A DNA stretch of 64,000 nt from NCBI RefSeq assembly GCF_048771995.1, contig NC_133063.1:10460063-10524062 (forward strand), written 5' to 3'. Shown here in pieces: positions 12,249 through 24,536 of the stretch (position 1 is the stretch's first letter; each line of letters starts with the position of its first letter). The stretch comes from Taeniopygia guttata (taxonomy: Eukaryota; Chordata; Aves; Passeriformes; Estrildidae). Made by a program: the position numbers and the translations under genes. Below the pieces are notes generated by a model, which saw only the letters and a program-made list of their open reading frames with translations, made no database searches and was not told where the DNA came from.

Positions 12249-15200
12249 CTAGTATCTCCTGTCGGCCATAAACTGCTGCGTTGCCATGATCAGAGGCGTC
12301 AGGCTGGAGGTCGGCTTGGCTGAGGTTACAAAAGGATGCTGCCCAAAGAGAAAAAGAAGACATTAATTTCTACTCCCCTCTCAGGCTGAAACTGGCTTTC
12401 TCTGGCAAGCAGAAAGATACACAAAGGAGGGCATTCTGTGCACCTCTGTCTCCACATCCAGGACCATGCTACATGAGCCAAACATGGCTCCCAATCCCAC
12501 AAATCCATTAACCCAGATGGCTTCAGATGAAAGAGATTTGGTCTAGGCGACCTAGAAAGGCTCCTTCCAACCCATACCAGGCCAGGATTCTCCTCTGTTT
12601 TCCTTTGAAAAGCCCCCAGACTGGAGATTCTCAGGAGCAGGGCCCATCTGCCGCCTTGGACTTGAGCAGACAAGGAGCCCCTGGGAGCGGGCGGCCGGCG
12701 CACCCGGCAGCCGCTTTGCCTTTTACCTGCAGAAGTTCCTGGGCAGACCAGCGCCTGTCCTCGTCCGTCTCCAGGCAGCAGCACAGAAAGTCTCGCAGCC
12801 AAGCCGACTGTTGCCTGGGCTTCTGCAGCTTCGGGGTGCCCCTGGTGCTTATCAGCTGCTGAACCTGGAGAAGAAGGAAATGCCACGCTCCACCTGTCTC
12901 CTTCACACGCCAAACTGCTCACACAGACCCCACTGGACAAGCTCCACTCCCCAGTGGCTCTTTACTCCCTGCCAGAGGAGGGAGATACCTTTCCTACCCC
13001 TACTAAAAGAACCCAAAGCCAGAGGCAGCCGTAGCCAGTCCAACATGCAAAGGCTCTTGCCTTGACCCCTGATTTCATTGGCTGATGGAATTAGGAGCAA
13101 CTCCATCAGCAGCAGCACACTTTGCTTCTCTCAGCACTGACACCAGCTCTACAGGCGAGGTGGAAGACAGACTTTAATCTAACTTTACTATTTCCAAGGA
13201 TTCCTCCCATAAAATGCAGCTCACTGCTCCTTTAGGTAAAGCTGCTCACTGCTCTCTTAGGCAAAGCTTCCATCAAGGAAAAGGCAGTGTGATTTTCTTG
13301 TGCTATTCATGATGAAATGCCAAGCGGATAATCTGGGCAAGAAGCATAAGAGACTATGCAGCCTGGCACCTATCATTGTCAGGTGTTAGCAAGCTTCCCA
13401 GGCATCAGAATGGAAGTAGATTTAGTCAGAGTGACAGGAGCATCTGAGGGTAGTTGCAGCGTACCGTACGGGAGGTGTTCATCAGGTAAGGAGGTGCTCC
13501 TTCCACCATCTCGATCCCCACAATGCCAAATGACCAGATGTCCACTTTGGGGCCGTAGGGCTTCCCTGTGAAAATTTCTGGCGCCATCCAGTGCGTAGTC
13601 CCAATAGCTGAACTCCGTTTGTTCTGCTCAGCGGTGAGCTGAGCAGCAAGGCCAAAATCAGCTGAGGAGAAAAAACACTCAGATGAAACCAGCGTGAAAA
13701 AGGAAAGCAAAGAAAAGAATTCCCCACTGAATCAATGTCTAAGAAGGCAGCGTGGAATCCAGCTGTACCAGGGGCATGCTGCTATTCCTCGAGCCTGCAG
13801 CTGAGGAAATACGCAATTGGCTACTTTGCAAAAGCCCCCGACTTCAGGCAGTGGCTTTTAGTCCCCTGAAGCTATTAGACTGTTGCTGCCTTGCTGGGGA
13901 AGGGACACACACAAGCCAAAGGCACTCCTGACCCCTTCTGCCCAGCTACAGCTCCCTGCACCTTGTGGCTGTGCTCTGCGCTGGCAGCAGGGCAGCCTGC
14001 ACTGCCACAGGCACCAGGGAAGCGGCAGCACCCAAAGGCAGCCCCACACCGCAGCCCGCCACGGCTGAGCCTGGCCAGCAACACACACCCAACTTGACAG
14101 AGCCGTCCAAGCCCAGGAGAATGTTGTGGCTTTTGATGTCTCGGTGGATCACTTGCTTGGAGTGAAGGAAATCCAGGCCTTGCAGGCACTGAGAGAGGAA
14201 AAAGAAACACAAGCCTGAGTGGATTGCGTGCCACAATCAGGGCAGTGGCACACCTGCAAGACTGACTTCCTGGGGGTTGGTGAGCCACGGCAGGCCAGGC
14301 TGCTGGCAAAGGCAGCAGAGCTGGCTGCTCCAACACGAGGACAGCAGAGCTTTTCTAAGGGCGTGGCTGTTTGCTTTTGAAAGGGAAAGGGCAATTGTTG
14401 CTCTGGCCAGTGCCCTGCAAACACAGACTCAAGGTGCACTGCTGCAGTGCCTGTACACTCTGCAGCCAGACAACAGTGTCTGGTTTTGCAAACACCACTT
14501 GGGGTGCAAGGCTCTCCTTTGAGGCTGAGCTCTGTGAGAGTCCTGTGAGGATCTCTTTGTCTTTGCCACTTGCTCAACATGGTGCCACCAGCCACTTTGC
14601 TCTTGTGGGGAAGGAATGCAGCACTCACAGGCTCCAGGCAAAGCTTTAGAGAGGCAAACACAAACACACTAGAAGAAGGGCAGGCACATTGGCAGGCACT
14701 TCATCTGCTCTTGCTACTGCCAGGTGTAAGAGAAATGCAGAAAGGAAGCTTGGAAGGGGAAATCTCTCCTCTCCTTATCACCCATTTGGAAGGGCCGTCC
14801 CGACCAAGCCATGGGAAGCACAAGCGCCATCCCTTACCTCCCGAGAGACAGCTGCTATCTCTCCTTCTGCCATATGAGTCTCCCTAATGACATCGTGTAA
14901 AGAACCTCCGTCCATGTATTCCATCACCAGCCAGAGTTCCTCATTCACCAGGTAGCTGAAAGGAGGAAACAACAGCCTGGAGATGAAGGTGTGCACTTAC
15001 ATGACCTGATGGATTCTTGCTCCTGTGTCTCTCTCAGAGGAAGACAGGAGGAATAATCATTCACAATGCTCTACAGGGCTTGAACTCTATGCAGTCTAAA
15101 GGCTGCTTGGTATCCACACCAATGCAACAGGCCAAGGGAAATACAATCTGCAGCGCTTTGTCAGCACTGAAGACCCGTGGGAAAAAATCAATTGCCAAAA

Positions 15201-18200
15201 CAAATGAAACCATGTGGAGAGAGGACAGGAACTTTGAGGCTGTTGGCTCAGTGAGACAGGGCCAAGGCCGGTCTTTGAAAGCACACTTCAAACTAGGTAT
15301 GCCAGCAAAGATGAACGCAGCCCCAATGCAATCTCCTCCCAGGACGCTGTAGATCAGCCCAGAAATAGGAATTAACAGCTCCATCCTCTGCCAGCCACCA
15401 AAGGAGTGGTTGAACTTCTGGCTTGCAGGATGTGAATGACCTTTCATGGCAGAACAGCAGAACCACTCACCTGTCTACAAAGGTCACAAGATTGGCATTC
15501 TTATTGCCACGCATGGTCTGGATTTCATTCAGGCACACCTCGCTGTTGCTCTCTTCCAGGAGACTAATTTTCTTTATGGCCACCTAAAACAACATGGAAA
15601 ACATGAACCAAAGTTGGTGGCACAGAACCACCAGCGGGCCACAGAGACAGTGATGATGGAGTGACAGAGCTGGGCTGGGCCAAGCTGCCTTGTGGCTGGA
15701 CATCAGACCTCTTGCTTGGGCACCTCCCAGGACAAAGAGCCAGATAGCCTTTGCCTTGGAAACCTGGCAGAAACATGGTCTATGCTGTCCACCTCAAAGC
15801 TCTAACAACACTCACCGTTCCCACAGACTTCCCCCTTGGCTTTACTTGATCATCCCCATTTTCATTCACACACCTCTTGCAAGCAGAAAGTCAATTTCTG
15901 CCAGAAAACATGGAGCAAAACTGCTGGACAACCTCTAGGGGGCTTGATCATTCCACTGGCATTCTCCCTTTCACAGCAACAAAGCAAACTCTTCCCGACA
16001 TGACAGATCAAATGCTGTCCTAAAACAGTTCTGCAGAAGCTGTGGCGCTGCTTGACGCTTACCTCTTCTCCTGTGGCAGTCTCCAGTGCCATGCACACCG
16101 TGCCAAAACCCCTAGAAACAAAACGGCCGCAGAGAAAGAAGAAGTCCTTTAGTCCCTGCAAGTGCAGGACTCCGCAGTACAAGAGGAAAAAAGTCCAGGG
16201 ACAAACAGTATATGGAAGGAACTGTGGCTGCACTCACCCTCTGCCAATTGTTTCCAGTTCTGTGTATTTTGCCTCAGGATCTCCCTCGCTCACCAGCATC
16301 TCTGTAAAAATCCCAAGGAAAGATGCTCCCTTCAAAAGAGATCCCACCGTGCAGCAGATCAGAAAGGCAGCCCCACTTTCTGGGACACTGCGCCCTTTCA
16401 ACTCACTCCCTCAGGAAACAACACCACTACCACACCACCACCACCTAAAAAACAACAGCAGCAGGACAAGCAGCCCTGCAGCACAGATGGCCTGTCCAAA
16501 ACTAGAAGTCTAAACTAAAATCTAAGCACATCAAGAAACAGTCAGAGGAGACAGGGATCAGAAAAGTGTAAGCAAGAGAAGTGATTGTTGCCTACAGACA
16601 TTAAGGGCAGCAGGACAAACACAACCTTTCTGTTTGGGCAATGAACACTCTGGGACATTCAACAAAAGATTAAATCCTTGAAAACATGCAAGACATCTTG
16701 GGTTCTGCAATCCATTTTTATCAACAGCTGCCCTTTCCAGAACAGGAAGAATATTGCAAAGTGCCTCCAGCAAAGCTAAGAACTCCAGCTTGAAGCAGGA
16801 CTTTGCCTAAACAAGGCCCTTCTGCCACTCAAGAGCAGCAGCTGATGTTCTACCCTACTGTGATGAGCCTTAGGAATGAGGTCCCTCAGCTTTTAGGACA
16901 GGCTGAGCTCTGAAGATGACCTTGGCCGTGCCCCACAGGAGCTGGGCCCCACAGGAGCTCCTGGAGGCCTCCTCATTTGCTCGGTCACAGCCTCCTGCTC
17001 AGCCAGAAACAATCTCTGCGCTGCCTTTTGCCTAGAGGGAAGCTCAGGCAAGGCCAAACCAGGCCCAGCTGCCCTCCAAGGCAGGAGCAGCAGCCCAGAG
17101 ATCCCTCCCCACCTCAGAGCACAGCAACAGCTCCTGTGGGGAGGCCTCAGGAGCTGGCACTCAGCTGAGGAGGAACAGGAGCTGGGACAGCTCTTGCTGA
17201 CACACGCACACACACACCAGGCACTGCTGCGGCACACAAGGGTCACAAAGGACGTACTCAGCATGGCCAGGCACTTATCTTCTGTCCTCTCTCCCAGCAG
17301 CTCCCTGCTGCCAGAGGAACTAGTCGTGCTCCAGGTGCACGAGCTGCTCCTGCTTGAGTTTCCAGCTTGGGCACTGGAGGCTTCTTCAGCTGCAGCTTGT
17401 GCAGGTGCCACGACAGAGGAGCTGGAGCTCTGGGACAAGAAATTAATTTGGGTCACAAATGTGCCTGGCCAAGATGCCCCTCCGATCTCATTTCAAATGC
17501 AAGCCCTGAGGAAGATGCTGCTGGCCACATCCAGGGCTCTTCACCTCTCAGCTTTTGCAGCCCACTTGTCCAGCTCAAGGCCCCGAACCCAAACCCTGCT
17601 TTTACATGAGGGACAAAATGTCACCAAAGACACTGCTAACCCAAACAGGCACTTACTGATGCTGGCTGCTCAGGCCGGGGGCTGACAGCAGCAGCAGGTT
17701 CATTGGCACCTTCCTCCTCTTCAGCCTCTTCCTCGGGTGCAGAGGCAGCCGGAGCAGGTGCTGGCGCTGCCCTTGTGCTCTGTGCACAGACAGCAGCAGG
17801 AGGGTCAGGAAAGAACCTGTCATTCAGAGCCTTACGTCTCTTCAGCTACAGGCCCCGCTTCATCTCAGCTGTTCCTTTAGCTGCTGACTTTGGCTGTTCT
17901 GTGGGGAGGGCCAGGTCCCTTCTGGGGACAGTGTCTCCTCATATCCTGCAAGGCTGTGAACTGCACTTTTTCACTGCTCTCTTCACTGGGGACAAGGAGC
18001 CTGCACAGCCCCTGGGCACAGAGGGCCTCACTTGTACCCCAGGAGCATCCAAAGACATCCTATTGCTACCTCTTGTCTCTTGCTGAGACAAATTCCCAGC
18101 CCCTGTCTGAACAGTAGAGAAGTGATGCCTAAACGTCCAAGTTCCACACCCCTTGCCCAGGCCTCACAGGCTGGGGGAAGTGCTCTGGGAGAGCTGGAAA

Positions 18201-18693
18201 GATTCCAGTCCTCAGCATCTTCATCCAGGCAGGGCAGGTGCTGTCTGCTCAGAAACTTGCAGCTCTGCTTTGCTCCAGCCACAGGACTAGACAGAGCTGC
18301 CACTTACTGATGCTGGATGCTCAGGCCCTGCAGTGGCAGCAGGTGCACTTTGGTGGGAATCTTCCTCCCCTTTGGTCTCTTCTTCAGGAAGACATGCATC
18401 CAGAGGAGGCTCAGAGGTCTGTTTTGGGCTCTGCAGATAGACAGCAGTGTCAGGGACAGGGAACCTCTCTATTCAGCTCTGGAGCCAGATGCACTAAGGA
18501 GAAATCATCTGCAGAGAAATGGCATTCTAATTGTTCAAACTCAAGTCAAATGGGCCAGTTAGATGGGACTGCACTCTCTTGTACAGGAGAAATTCCATCA
18601 TGGCTTCAAGGACCAAGCAACCCCACTTTCAGCTGCTTAAAAGCTCTGAAAAGGAACTGGAGAAACAGCCTGGGATCCAACTCCTCCTGCAGA

Positions 18694-18747
<54 letters not shown>

Positions 18748-19906
18748 AAAGAGCCTGGACTGTTCTTTCATTCATCCAACCAGGCTGGCACTGGACTGCA
18801 CCAAGCCCAACTCACAGCTTGCTCCACAATTGTCAAATGCTACCAACGTCAAAGGTTCCTTTCCCACTCACCCAAGGAGCGGATTCTCTCCAGGCACGGG
18901 TGATGTGACCTGCAAGACAAAAAGGAAAAAGAAGCAGATGCTGTAAGGAAACTGCCTGTGCTGGGCAAGCCCACCAAATAGTCAGCAACCAAAGACAGAG
19001 CATTCTGCTTTCACTCCATCACTCCAGCAGCAACCCTTGTGTCACACAGCAAGGCAACAGCACAAACTACTGCCTCGTGTCTACCCTTTGTCCTCTTTGG
19101 CCTCTCAACCCATAGAAACTCGAGACTGAGAAAGTCCCAGTGGTTCTGCAACAGGCATTCCAGCTTCTGCCCCACCCCACCCAGCAGGAGCTACAGCTCC
19201 TCTCTTCCCTGGACTTCAGTTTTCTGAAGGGATTGCATGCAGCAATTGCCATGAGCTTACTGAAAACCCTTCCCCAACAAAGCTTCACCCAAGTCCTCTT
19301 TAGCCATGGTGGCAGTTCTGTGGTGACACAGCGCAGGAACAGCTCCGGGTTCAGGAGCATACAAGAACTGCTCTGAAATGTCCATCTCAGAGGCCTTTTC
19401 CAAGCTGATCCTGTGATTTCATCCGAGAAGGAATGGCTCTTTTAGCACTCAGGAAGTGTCAAGTTCCACAGGCACATGCTGGGATGAGGGAATGCAGACA
19501 AGAAGACTTGAACTGAGGGACTTTCCCTCAGTGCTGGAGAGCAGTGCACAGCTTTTCCAAGGACTCCTGCCAAGCTCTCCCAGTCCTCCTATCTTGCAAG
19601 TTGTCTGGCTTGAGCCAGCAAACTGAGGAGATTCCAGACCCCATGGGCACAGGCTATGCCACGGGAGGAGCGGAGCCCCTGCAGGCTACATTACAAATGC
19701 TGCCCAGGCCCCTCTGGCTAGAGACACCCCCTTCTTAGCTGCAGCTGCTGACAGCAGCTTTACCCAACTCAAGGCCTCTTGGTGGCATTTTGGTGTCCAT
19801 ATGCCACACTGCACAAAACCGTCCACTTACGTGCCAGCTGGGTGAAAAAGTACCCAGAATAGGCCACGGAGAAAGCCGTGCAAACTGCAGCACACACTCT
19901 CTCCAT
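12249..19906 (-). CDS. PAK3L: Gene A: complete PAK3-like serine/threonine kinase (13 exons, 466 aa)
   Basis: Exons (minus): 19906-19831, 18909-18872, 18430-18308, 17779-17657, 17429-17258, 16301-16238, 16111-16063, 15583-15471, 14955-14838, 14188-14089, 13661-13465, 12864-12727, 12338-12249. All have AG/GT borders and matching phases; they sum to 1,401 nt with no internal stop. The kinase fold is PAK/STE20 type: glycine loop GRGGFGTV (about 197-204), VAIK lysine 219, helix-C Glu 235, HRDIKSHN (Asp 309, Asn 314), DFG Asp 327, APE 352-354. Kinase exon lengths match vertebrate PAKs, including the 46-codon exon 12. The N-terminus is not PAK: the CRIB and autoinhibitory segment is replaced by a short hydrophobic start (MERVCAAV...), two acidic Pro/Ala/Glu exons of 41 codons each, and a Ser-rich exon. 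The activation loop reads [11 protein letters not shown], so Ser replaces the usual Thr and Thr replaces Pro of GTPYW. Probably an active, constitutively unlocked kinase; activity is inferred. Confidence 0.93.
12525..12575 (+). mobile_element. CR1 3'-tail remnant in the last intron of gene A
   Basis: TGGTCTAGGCGACCTAGAAAGGCTCCTTCCAACCC resembles the end of CR1 (TGGACTAGATGACCT...TCCCTTCCAACCC, split here from memory of the family). The same intron of gene C holds a longer CR1 copy at 30,140-30,575, and remnant D keeps related sequence at about 27,650-27,790, so the insertion probably predates the duplications. Confidence 0.55.
18696..18747. repeat. CAG/CTG microsatellite in intron 2 of gene A
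   Basis: About 17 uninterrupted CTG units on the plus strand, so CAG on the gene strand. The mirror position in the right arm (60,208-60,250) has about 14 units. It lies in an intron between exons 2 and 3 and is not translated in the predicted product. Confidence 0.95.
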
Positions 19907-20075
19907 GGCCTGAGCAGCGCTGCCCAAGTCTGCACCAGACAACGCCTGCGGGGAAAAACCAAAAATCCTGCGAGTCCTGCTGGCAGAGACCTCGGCGATC
20001 AGCAGGTTCCGCCTGCAGTCAGCGTGCCACAGAGCTGCTCTGCTCACTGAGCCCTGCCGGGCCTGGGCACAGCAA

Positions 20076-20114
20076 CTTTGCCTTGGCAACGCTGGGATGC
20101 GGCCTCTGACATCA
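20076..20114 (-). promoter_or_regulatory. Proximal promoter motifs of gene A (CRE-like plus X-box-like)
   Basis: On the gene strand TGATGTCA (20,114-20,107) is followed by GTTGCCAAGGCAAAG (20,090-20,076), about 170 bp before the start codon. TGATGTCA is one base from the CREB/ATF site TGACGTCA, and GTTGCCAAGGCAAAG is close to the RFX X-box palindrome (GTTGCC, short spacer, GGCAAC). Both are present in gene B and, more diverged, in gene C. A pyrimidine tract ending in CCCCGCAG between these sites and the ATG could be the acceptor of a 5' UTR intron. Confidence 0.5.
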
Positions 20115-23100
20115 CAACAGCAGCCACCCTGGGCTGGTTTGTGAACTCACAGAGTGCAGGGAACCAGATCTTCCCTACAGCTCAGGCCAAAAAAAGCCTG
20201 CAAAGCTCTCCTCTGCTACAAAGCAAGACAAAAAGCCCTCCTAGTCCATAAGCTACTGCTCAAGGCATCTAAGAGTAACTCCAAGAACACACTAATCCCC
20301 TACAGCCCACCCGGAGAAATTGAGCACTGAGAAGGGAGCGGGATGTGAGGAACCACATCAGTGCTCTTTGGCCACTAATGTTTCTGAGCAAAAACCAGAA
20401 GGCTTCTTCCAGTTGGACCTTTCTCAGTTCAGGAAAGCAGCAAACAAGGAGAAGCACTACTTCAATTGCATTTAGAGGTTTCTCCTAGCTACAGAGACCA
20501 GGTCATGGATCTTTCAGCACTGTTTATTCATTTTACATCACAGCCATGGGTGTGATTTCAGCAGGGAAATGCCATGACCACAAATGCAAGAGGGATCTTT
20601 CTTTCTGGCTCCCTCTAGCAGAGAGGCCCTGGGACCAAAGCACCACCACCATTTCCCTGCCAGTTCTGTCCTTCCACAGTATTTTTTAGGCCACGGGGTT
20701 GAGATGAGTGGCACGGAAGTGACAGCTCTGACACACAACTGAAACCATCAAGGCCAGGGTGGCACGTGGGACTGTTTTTCCGCTCCAGCAGAACAGTGCA
20801 GCCCAGATTGGTGACACTGATACCAAGTGAGTTCAGCCAAGCCAAAAGGGAGTCCAGCCAAGCCCAGTGGAGCCCAGCAGGGTGGTAGGAAGAGGCAGTG
20901 GAGCGGCAGATCCGATTCCCAGGCGCACGCCCAGCGTGGCAGACTGATGGTAGCGGCAGTGCCAAACAGAGCTCTGCAGGGAGAGACACCCATCACCATC
21001 GCCCCTGCCAGCACCAGTGCTGCAGAGAGGGAGCAGGAAACTGCCACTGCAGGCCCACAGCTTCTCCAGGCAGCACCAGCAGCGCCCATCTACCATCAGA
21101 ATCATTCTTTAAGCCCTCACCATCTTCTCCTTGTTCCGGGGGCCCCATGTGACACTTCACCTTTGTCAGTTATGGCATTATCTCTTTTGTACAATTTTAT
21201 TTTTATTGTTGTATAGTGCTGCTTTTTTTTTTTTTTTTCCCTTACTACATTGCAACATTTCTAACATTTCTGGCCTCTCATAGATTGGTTTTTCCGTTGT
21301 CCCCCTCCATTGTTGTGGAGTAGGGGAGAGAGGAGAGGCGTTACAAGGACTATCTCAGGCTGAGGACATAGAAAGAAGGGAAGGTCTTAGAAAGAAAAAG
21401 AAACCCTCATGCTGCCTCTTTTGGAAGCAATAAAAGTGCAGGTTTCTTAATATCCAGCCACAAGTCTTTGGAGTCTGGAGAGCCAAGAAGCACAGGAGCC
21501 CAGAAACCTTGTTGTGAGAGGCTAGAGATTGCTGGCTCCAAACTCAGGTGCTTATGTGGGGAAAGGGGCAGATCAAGCCTTGCTGTGGAGAGGTGATGCT
21601 TTGCTCTGTACACCCCACACTCCCAGGCCTGTATCCCAGCCCAGCAGTGACCGCTGATTCCTGGCACAGCGGAGGCAATGCCTCACCCCTGTGTCTGGAA
21701 CCCCTAACCCAGCTCCTAAATGGCCACGTGAGTGGCAGCCCCATGTGGGGGAAGGCCCCAGGAAAGCCGAAGGGATTTTAACTCAGGCTATGTGGCAACC
21801 ACATGTCTTTGCCCTACCTCCTCTTAGAATTCTATTAGCTGAACACCATTGGAACCAGGAATGGCAGATGTGTTGGTTCTTTTCTATATATTTTCTCTCA
21901 TTCTCTCTTCCTCTTTGTTCTTCCAATTTCATTCTAGCAGATTTTTCAGTAACTTAAAATCTAACAGGCTTGGAATTTGTTAAGTTGAATACGCTAAGTT
22001 AATGCTTGATGGAATGCTTTATGTTGATTGATTCCTGCTCTAAATGTTTTGCCAAAGTTCTCTGATTTTCACAAGTTGCCAGGGAAGATTTTTGTGTTGT
22101 TCCGACCTCTTTTGAGAACATCTTGTCAGTAATTCTCCTGCTTTTCTACATCAGAGTTCGTGAACAAGTTGAAGTCCTTTTAAAGTGTCTCACTGAGCAA
22201 CGTTTTAGGGGCCTTACATTTTAACTGGCGCAATGAGCAGGGTATTCTTGAGGTGACATGGGCATTTGATCCAGCAGTAACTGCTCATGACATAATAAAG
22301 GAGAAATAAATTTTCAGTCAAGGCTGCTATCTTCTGGCAGAAAAGTAATAGACTCTCATGCAGAAAATGATGTCAACTGCTCTCTACTGACAGACCTGCT
22401 AAAAGCTTCTATAGAAAGCTTGTCCAGCCCTGAAGAGAGACGGAGACCGAGAAAAACTAGCACTATCCACAGTTACTGGTGGAGAAAAGATGAATTTTGG
22501 TAGAAGAAACTTTGAAAATCCCCGTACAGGACCATGCCCAGTATCCATATGCATGGAGGTTTGACTCAGAGAGCTCTGTGTTGCCAAGCAGCTAGAAAAG
22601 GAGCTGAATCAGTTGCCAATCGCCTTGGAGCCTGAAATAATAGCCAGCCTCAGGGCAGAGCAGGAATTGAATGCTGGGATGAAGCCAGCCCCAGAACCTG
22701 AGAAGCCAGTTAAACACGCTGGTTCAAAGCCAAAGAGCTGCAGAGCTGCAGCTGAGCAGTGCTGGGGAAGGCCTGGAACCAGCGTGTTCTAGAAAGTTCC
22801 AGAAACCATCTGGCCAATCAACGGCTGTTGATCTGCATGGCCACTCCCAGTCAGTCCCAGAGTCCTTTACTCTCTATGATAAACTCACCAGAAGTTCCCT
22901 GGGTGTCATCCATTGTGGTTTTTCTTCTCCCGAGGCTTCCTGTTGCTCATTGATTGTCTGATGTGTGGCCACTTCATGGCCCATCCCCTCCAGGACAAGC
23001 TCCCACAACTCCCCCTTTTTGGATTTATTGAAAATGAAAGGTATAACAATCATAGTCAAAATAATAACCTTGTCTTAACTAAAAACAACATAATACTTCA

Positions 23101-24130
23101 TAGACTTGAACTAAACTTGAGAACTAAAATAAACAGGTGAGTTCATACTGCAGAGAATAACTAAACAAGAAGTAAATGCAATTTTCATTTCCCCTCACTT
23201 CTAAGGGCCCGAGTCCCAGGCATCTCTCTGCCAATTCATTCCCCCTCACTTACCCATAGATCAAAAGAGAAGAGAAAATCAAAAGGACTGGCTATGGTAC
23301 CTGCCCCCGGTGCCCTTCCCCAAACACAAAAGCCAAAAGAAAAGGCTTTAGGGGGGACCAGCCTGTGAGGACCTTATGGTGTGGCCAGGCACGGGTCTCC
23401 TGTGGGGCACCAGAGTCGCTCATCCGGCTGTCCGGAGGGTGCCGACTCTCCTGCCTAAATAAATAAAAGAACTGGGGTGACTGGCTTCTGAGGGTGGCCT
23501 GTATCGGGAATCTCTGAAACATGAATTACAACAAAAATCGGGGACTGCTAATACAACAGGAAAGCAGGAGCAGGGTTGAGGGCTGTCACAAGATGGGTTA
23601 GGGTAGAATCCGGGGAGGCATGGCCAGTGCCCTCCTGGCATGGGCACGGAAAAGGAGGGCAGATGGCAGATGGCTGGTGGCTGGCCTGTGCTCTTGAGCA
23701 GGTTCCATCTCCAGTCCTGTCTTTCTCAGGAATAGTGGGTTCAGGGGCACGCGACGGTGAAAACGAAAACTGGGAAAGGAAGTCTGCTAAACATTGTGCA
23801 ACTAAAATTTCAACTGAAATGACCATCATATATGCCACCAATTGCCACCAAACATCGCACAGTAAATGATTTTCAACAATCACTATATGATCACTATATA
23901 TCACTATAATAATGTAACAATGTACATTGAAATGAAAAACCGGAGTCCATGGGAAAGGTTAAAGGTTAAAGTCTAGAGGACATTCTTCCAGGGCATAGCC
24001 CCAAGAAGTCCTCCAGCAGGCCCACAGGCCTCCACAGTGGCTCACGCAGATCCAAACTGCACAAGTCTTCACTCCCACATGTTGGCCTTAGTTCCCGTGG
24101 CAGAACTTGCCTTCCCACTGGACACTCACC
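20115..24130. other. Upstream block of gene A inside the left arm
   Basis: No conserved gene is recognised in this 4 kb flank. A plus-strand open frame at 20,827-21,216 (129 codons, Ala/Gln/Ser-rich) has a counterpart in the right arm (58,126-57,590, 178 codons), but the two diverge after a short indel and resemble no family I know. A poly-T run lies at about 21,222-21,240 and GCAATAAAAGTGCAGG at about 21,428 looks like an LTR-type polyadenylation signal. The segment mirrored at 55,940-56,220 reads AAAGGGGGAGTTGTGGGAGC, resembling a polypurine tract followed by an LTR start. The block is probably built from decayed LTR elements, with no proviral genes readable. Confidence 0.35.
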
Positions 24131-24149
24131 TGTGCCCGAGCCTGTGGAG

Positions 24150-24470
24150 AAGCCCGGCTCCCTCCCCCTCTGCCCACAGCAGCACAGACACTCCCAACCT
24201 TTCCCAAGAGCTGCAACACAACCACAGCCACAGCAGCATGCCTTGCACTGCCACCACTGCTCTGCTCCATTTTGCCCCACTCTGCTCCTCTAGTCACTGC
24301 TGCCAGCCTGTCTCTCCACTAGAGGTTGTGGCCTGGAGGCACCAAGGTCAGAAGACCTTTGCCCACTTCCAGACCATGCCACAAACCCCATATATGGCTT
24401 TTCCCACGTTTAAGAAACACCTGACCATTCAGAAGCAAGGGAAATCTAACACATCTTGCTTCTCAATCTG
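24150..24470. repeat. 3'-flank repeat, copy 2
   Basis: Direct repeat of 11,155-11,470 (about 90% identical). It begins within about 20 bp of the inner end of the left inverted-repeat arm. The junction at about 24,130 therefore appears to separate the upstream flank of the gene A unit from the downstream flank of the gene C/D unit, as expected for head-to-tail duplication. Confidence 0.75.
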
Positions 24471-24536
24471 GGACACTCAGGAAATCAGATGTTGGCCTCT
24501 TCAGGGATCTGCTTGGTAGGCTACCATGGGACAATT

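Larger units (their letters stand above)
14948..24130. repeat. Left arm of a large inverted repeat
   Basis: This segment is the reverse complement of 54,803-64,000. Paired landmarks add to nearly constant sums: start codons 19,906 and 59,047 give 78,953; exon 5 starts 17,429 and 61,516 give 78,945; exon 9 starts 14,955 and 63,988 give 78,943; inner ends 24,130 and 54,803 give 78,933. A hand alignment of about 250 bp around intron 4 shows 8 differences, about 3%. The arm covers most of gene A and its 4 kb upstream flank, and continues left of 14,948 with the partner lying outside the window. Confidence 0.93.

Noticed and set aside
12326..12940. 204-codon minus-strand open frame
   Set aside because: It reads across gene A exon 12 in the wrong frame and into its introns; the true exon is 12,864-12,727 in another frame.
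16893..17456. 187-codon minus-strand frame and its mirror at 61,489-62,052
   Set aside because: A read-through shadow of gene A/B exon 5 and its intron in another frame; the splice-bounded exon is 172 nt.
18238..18903. 221-codon plus-strand frame with long Cys or Leu runs
   Set aside because: The runs are the CAG/CTG repeat of intron 2 read on the wrong strand; there is no homology outside it.
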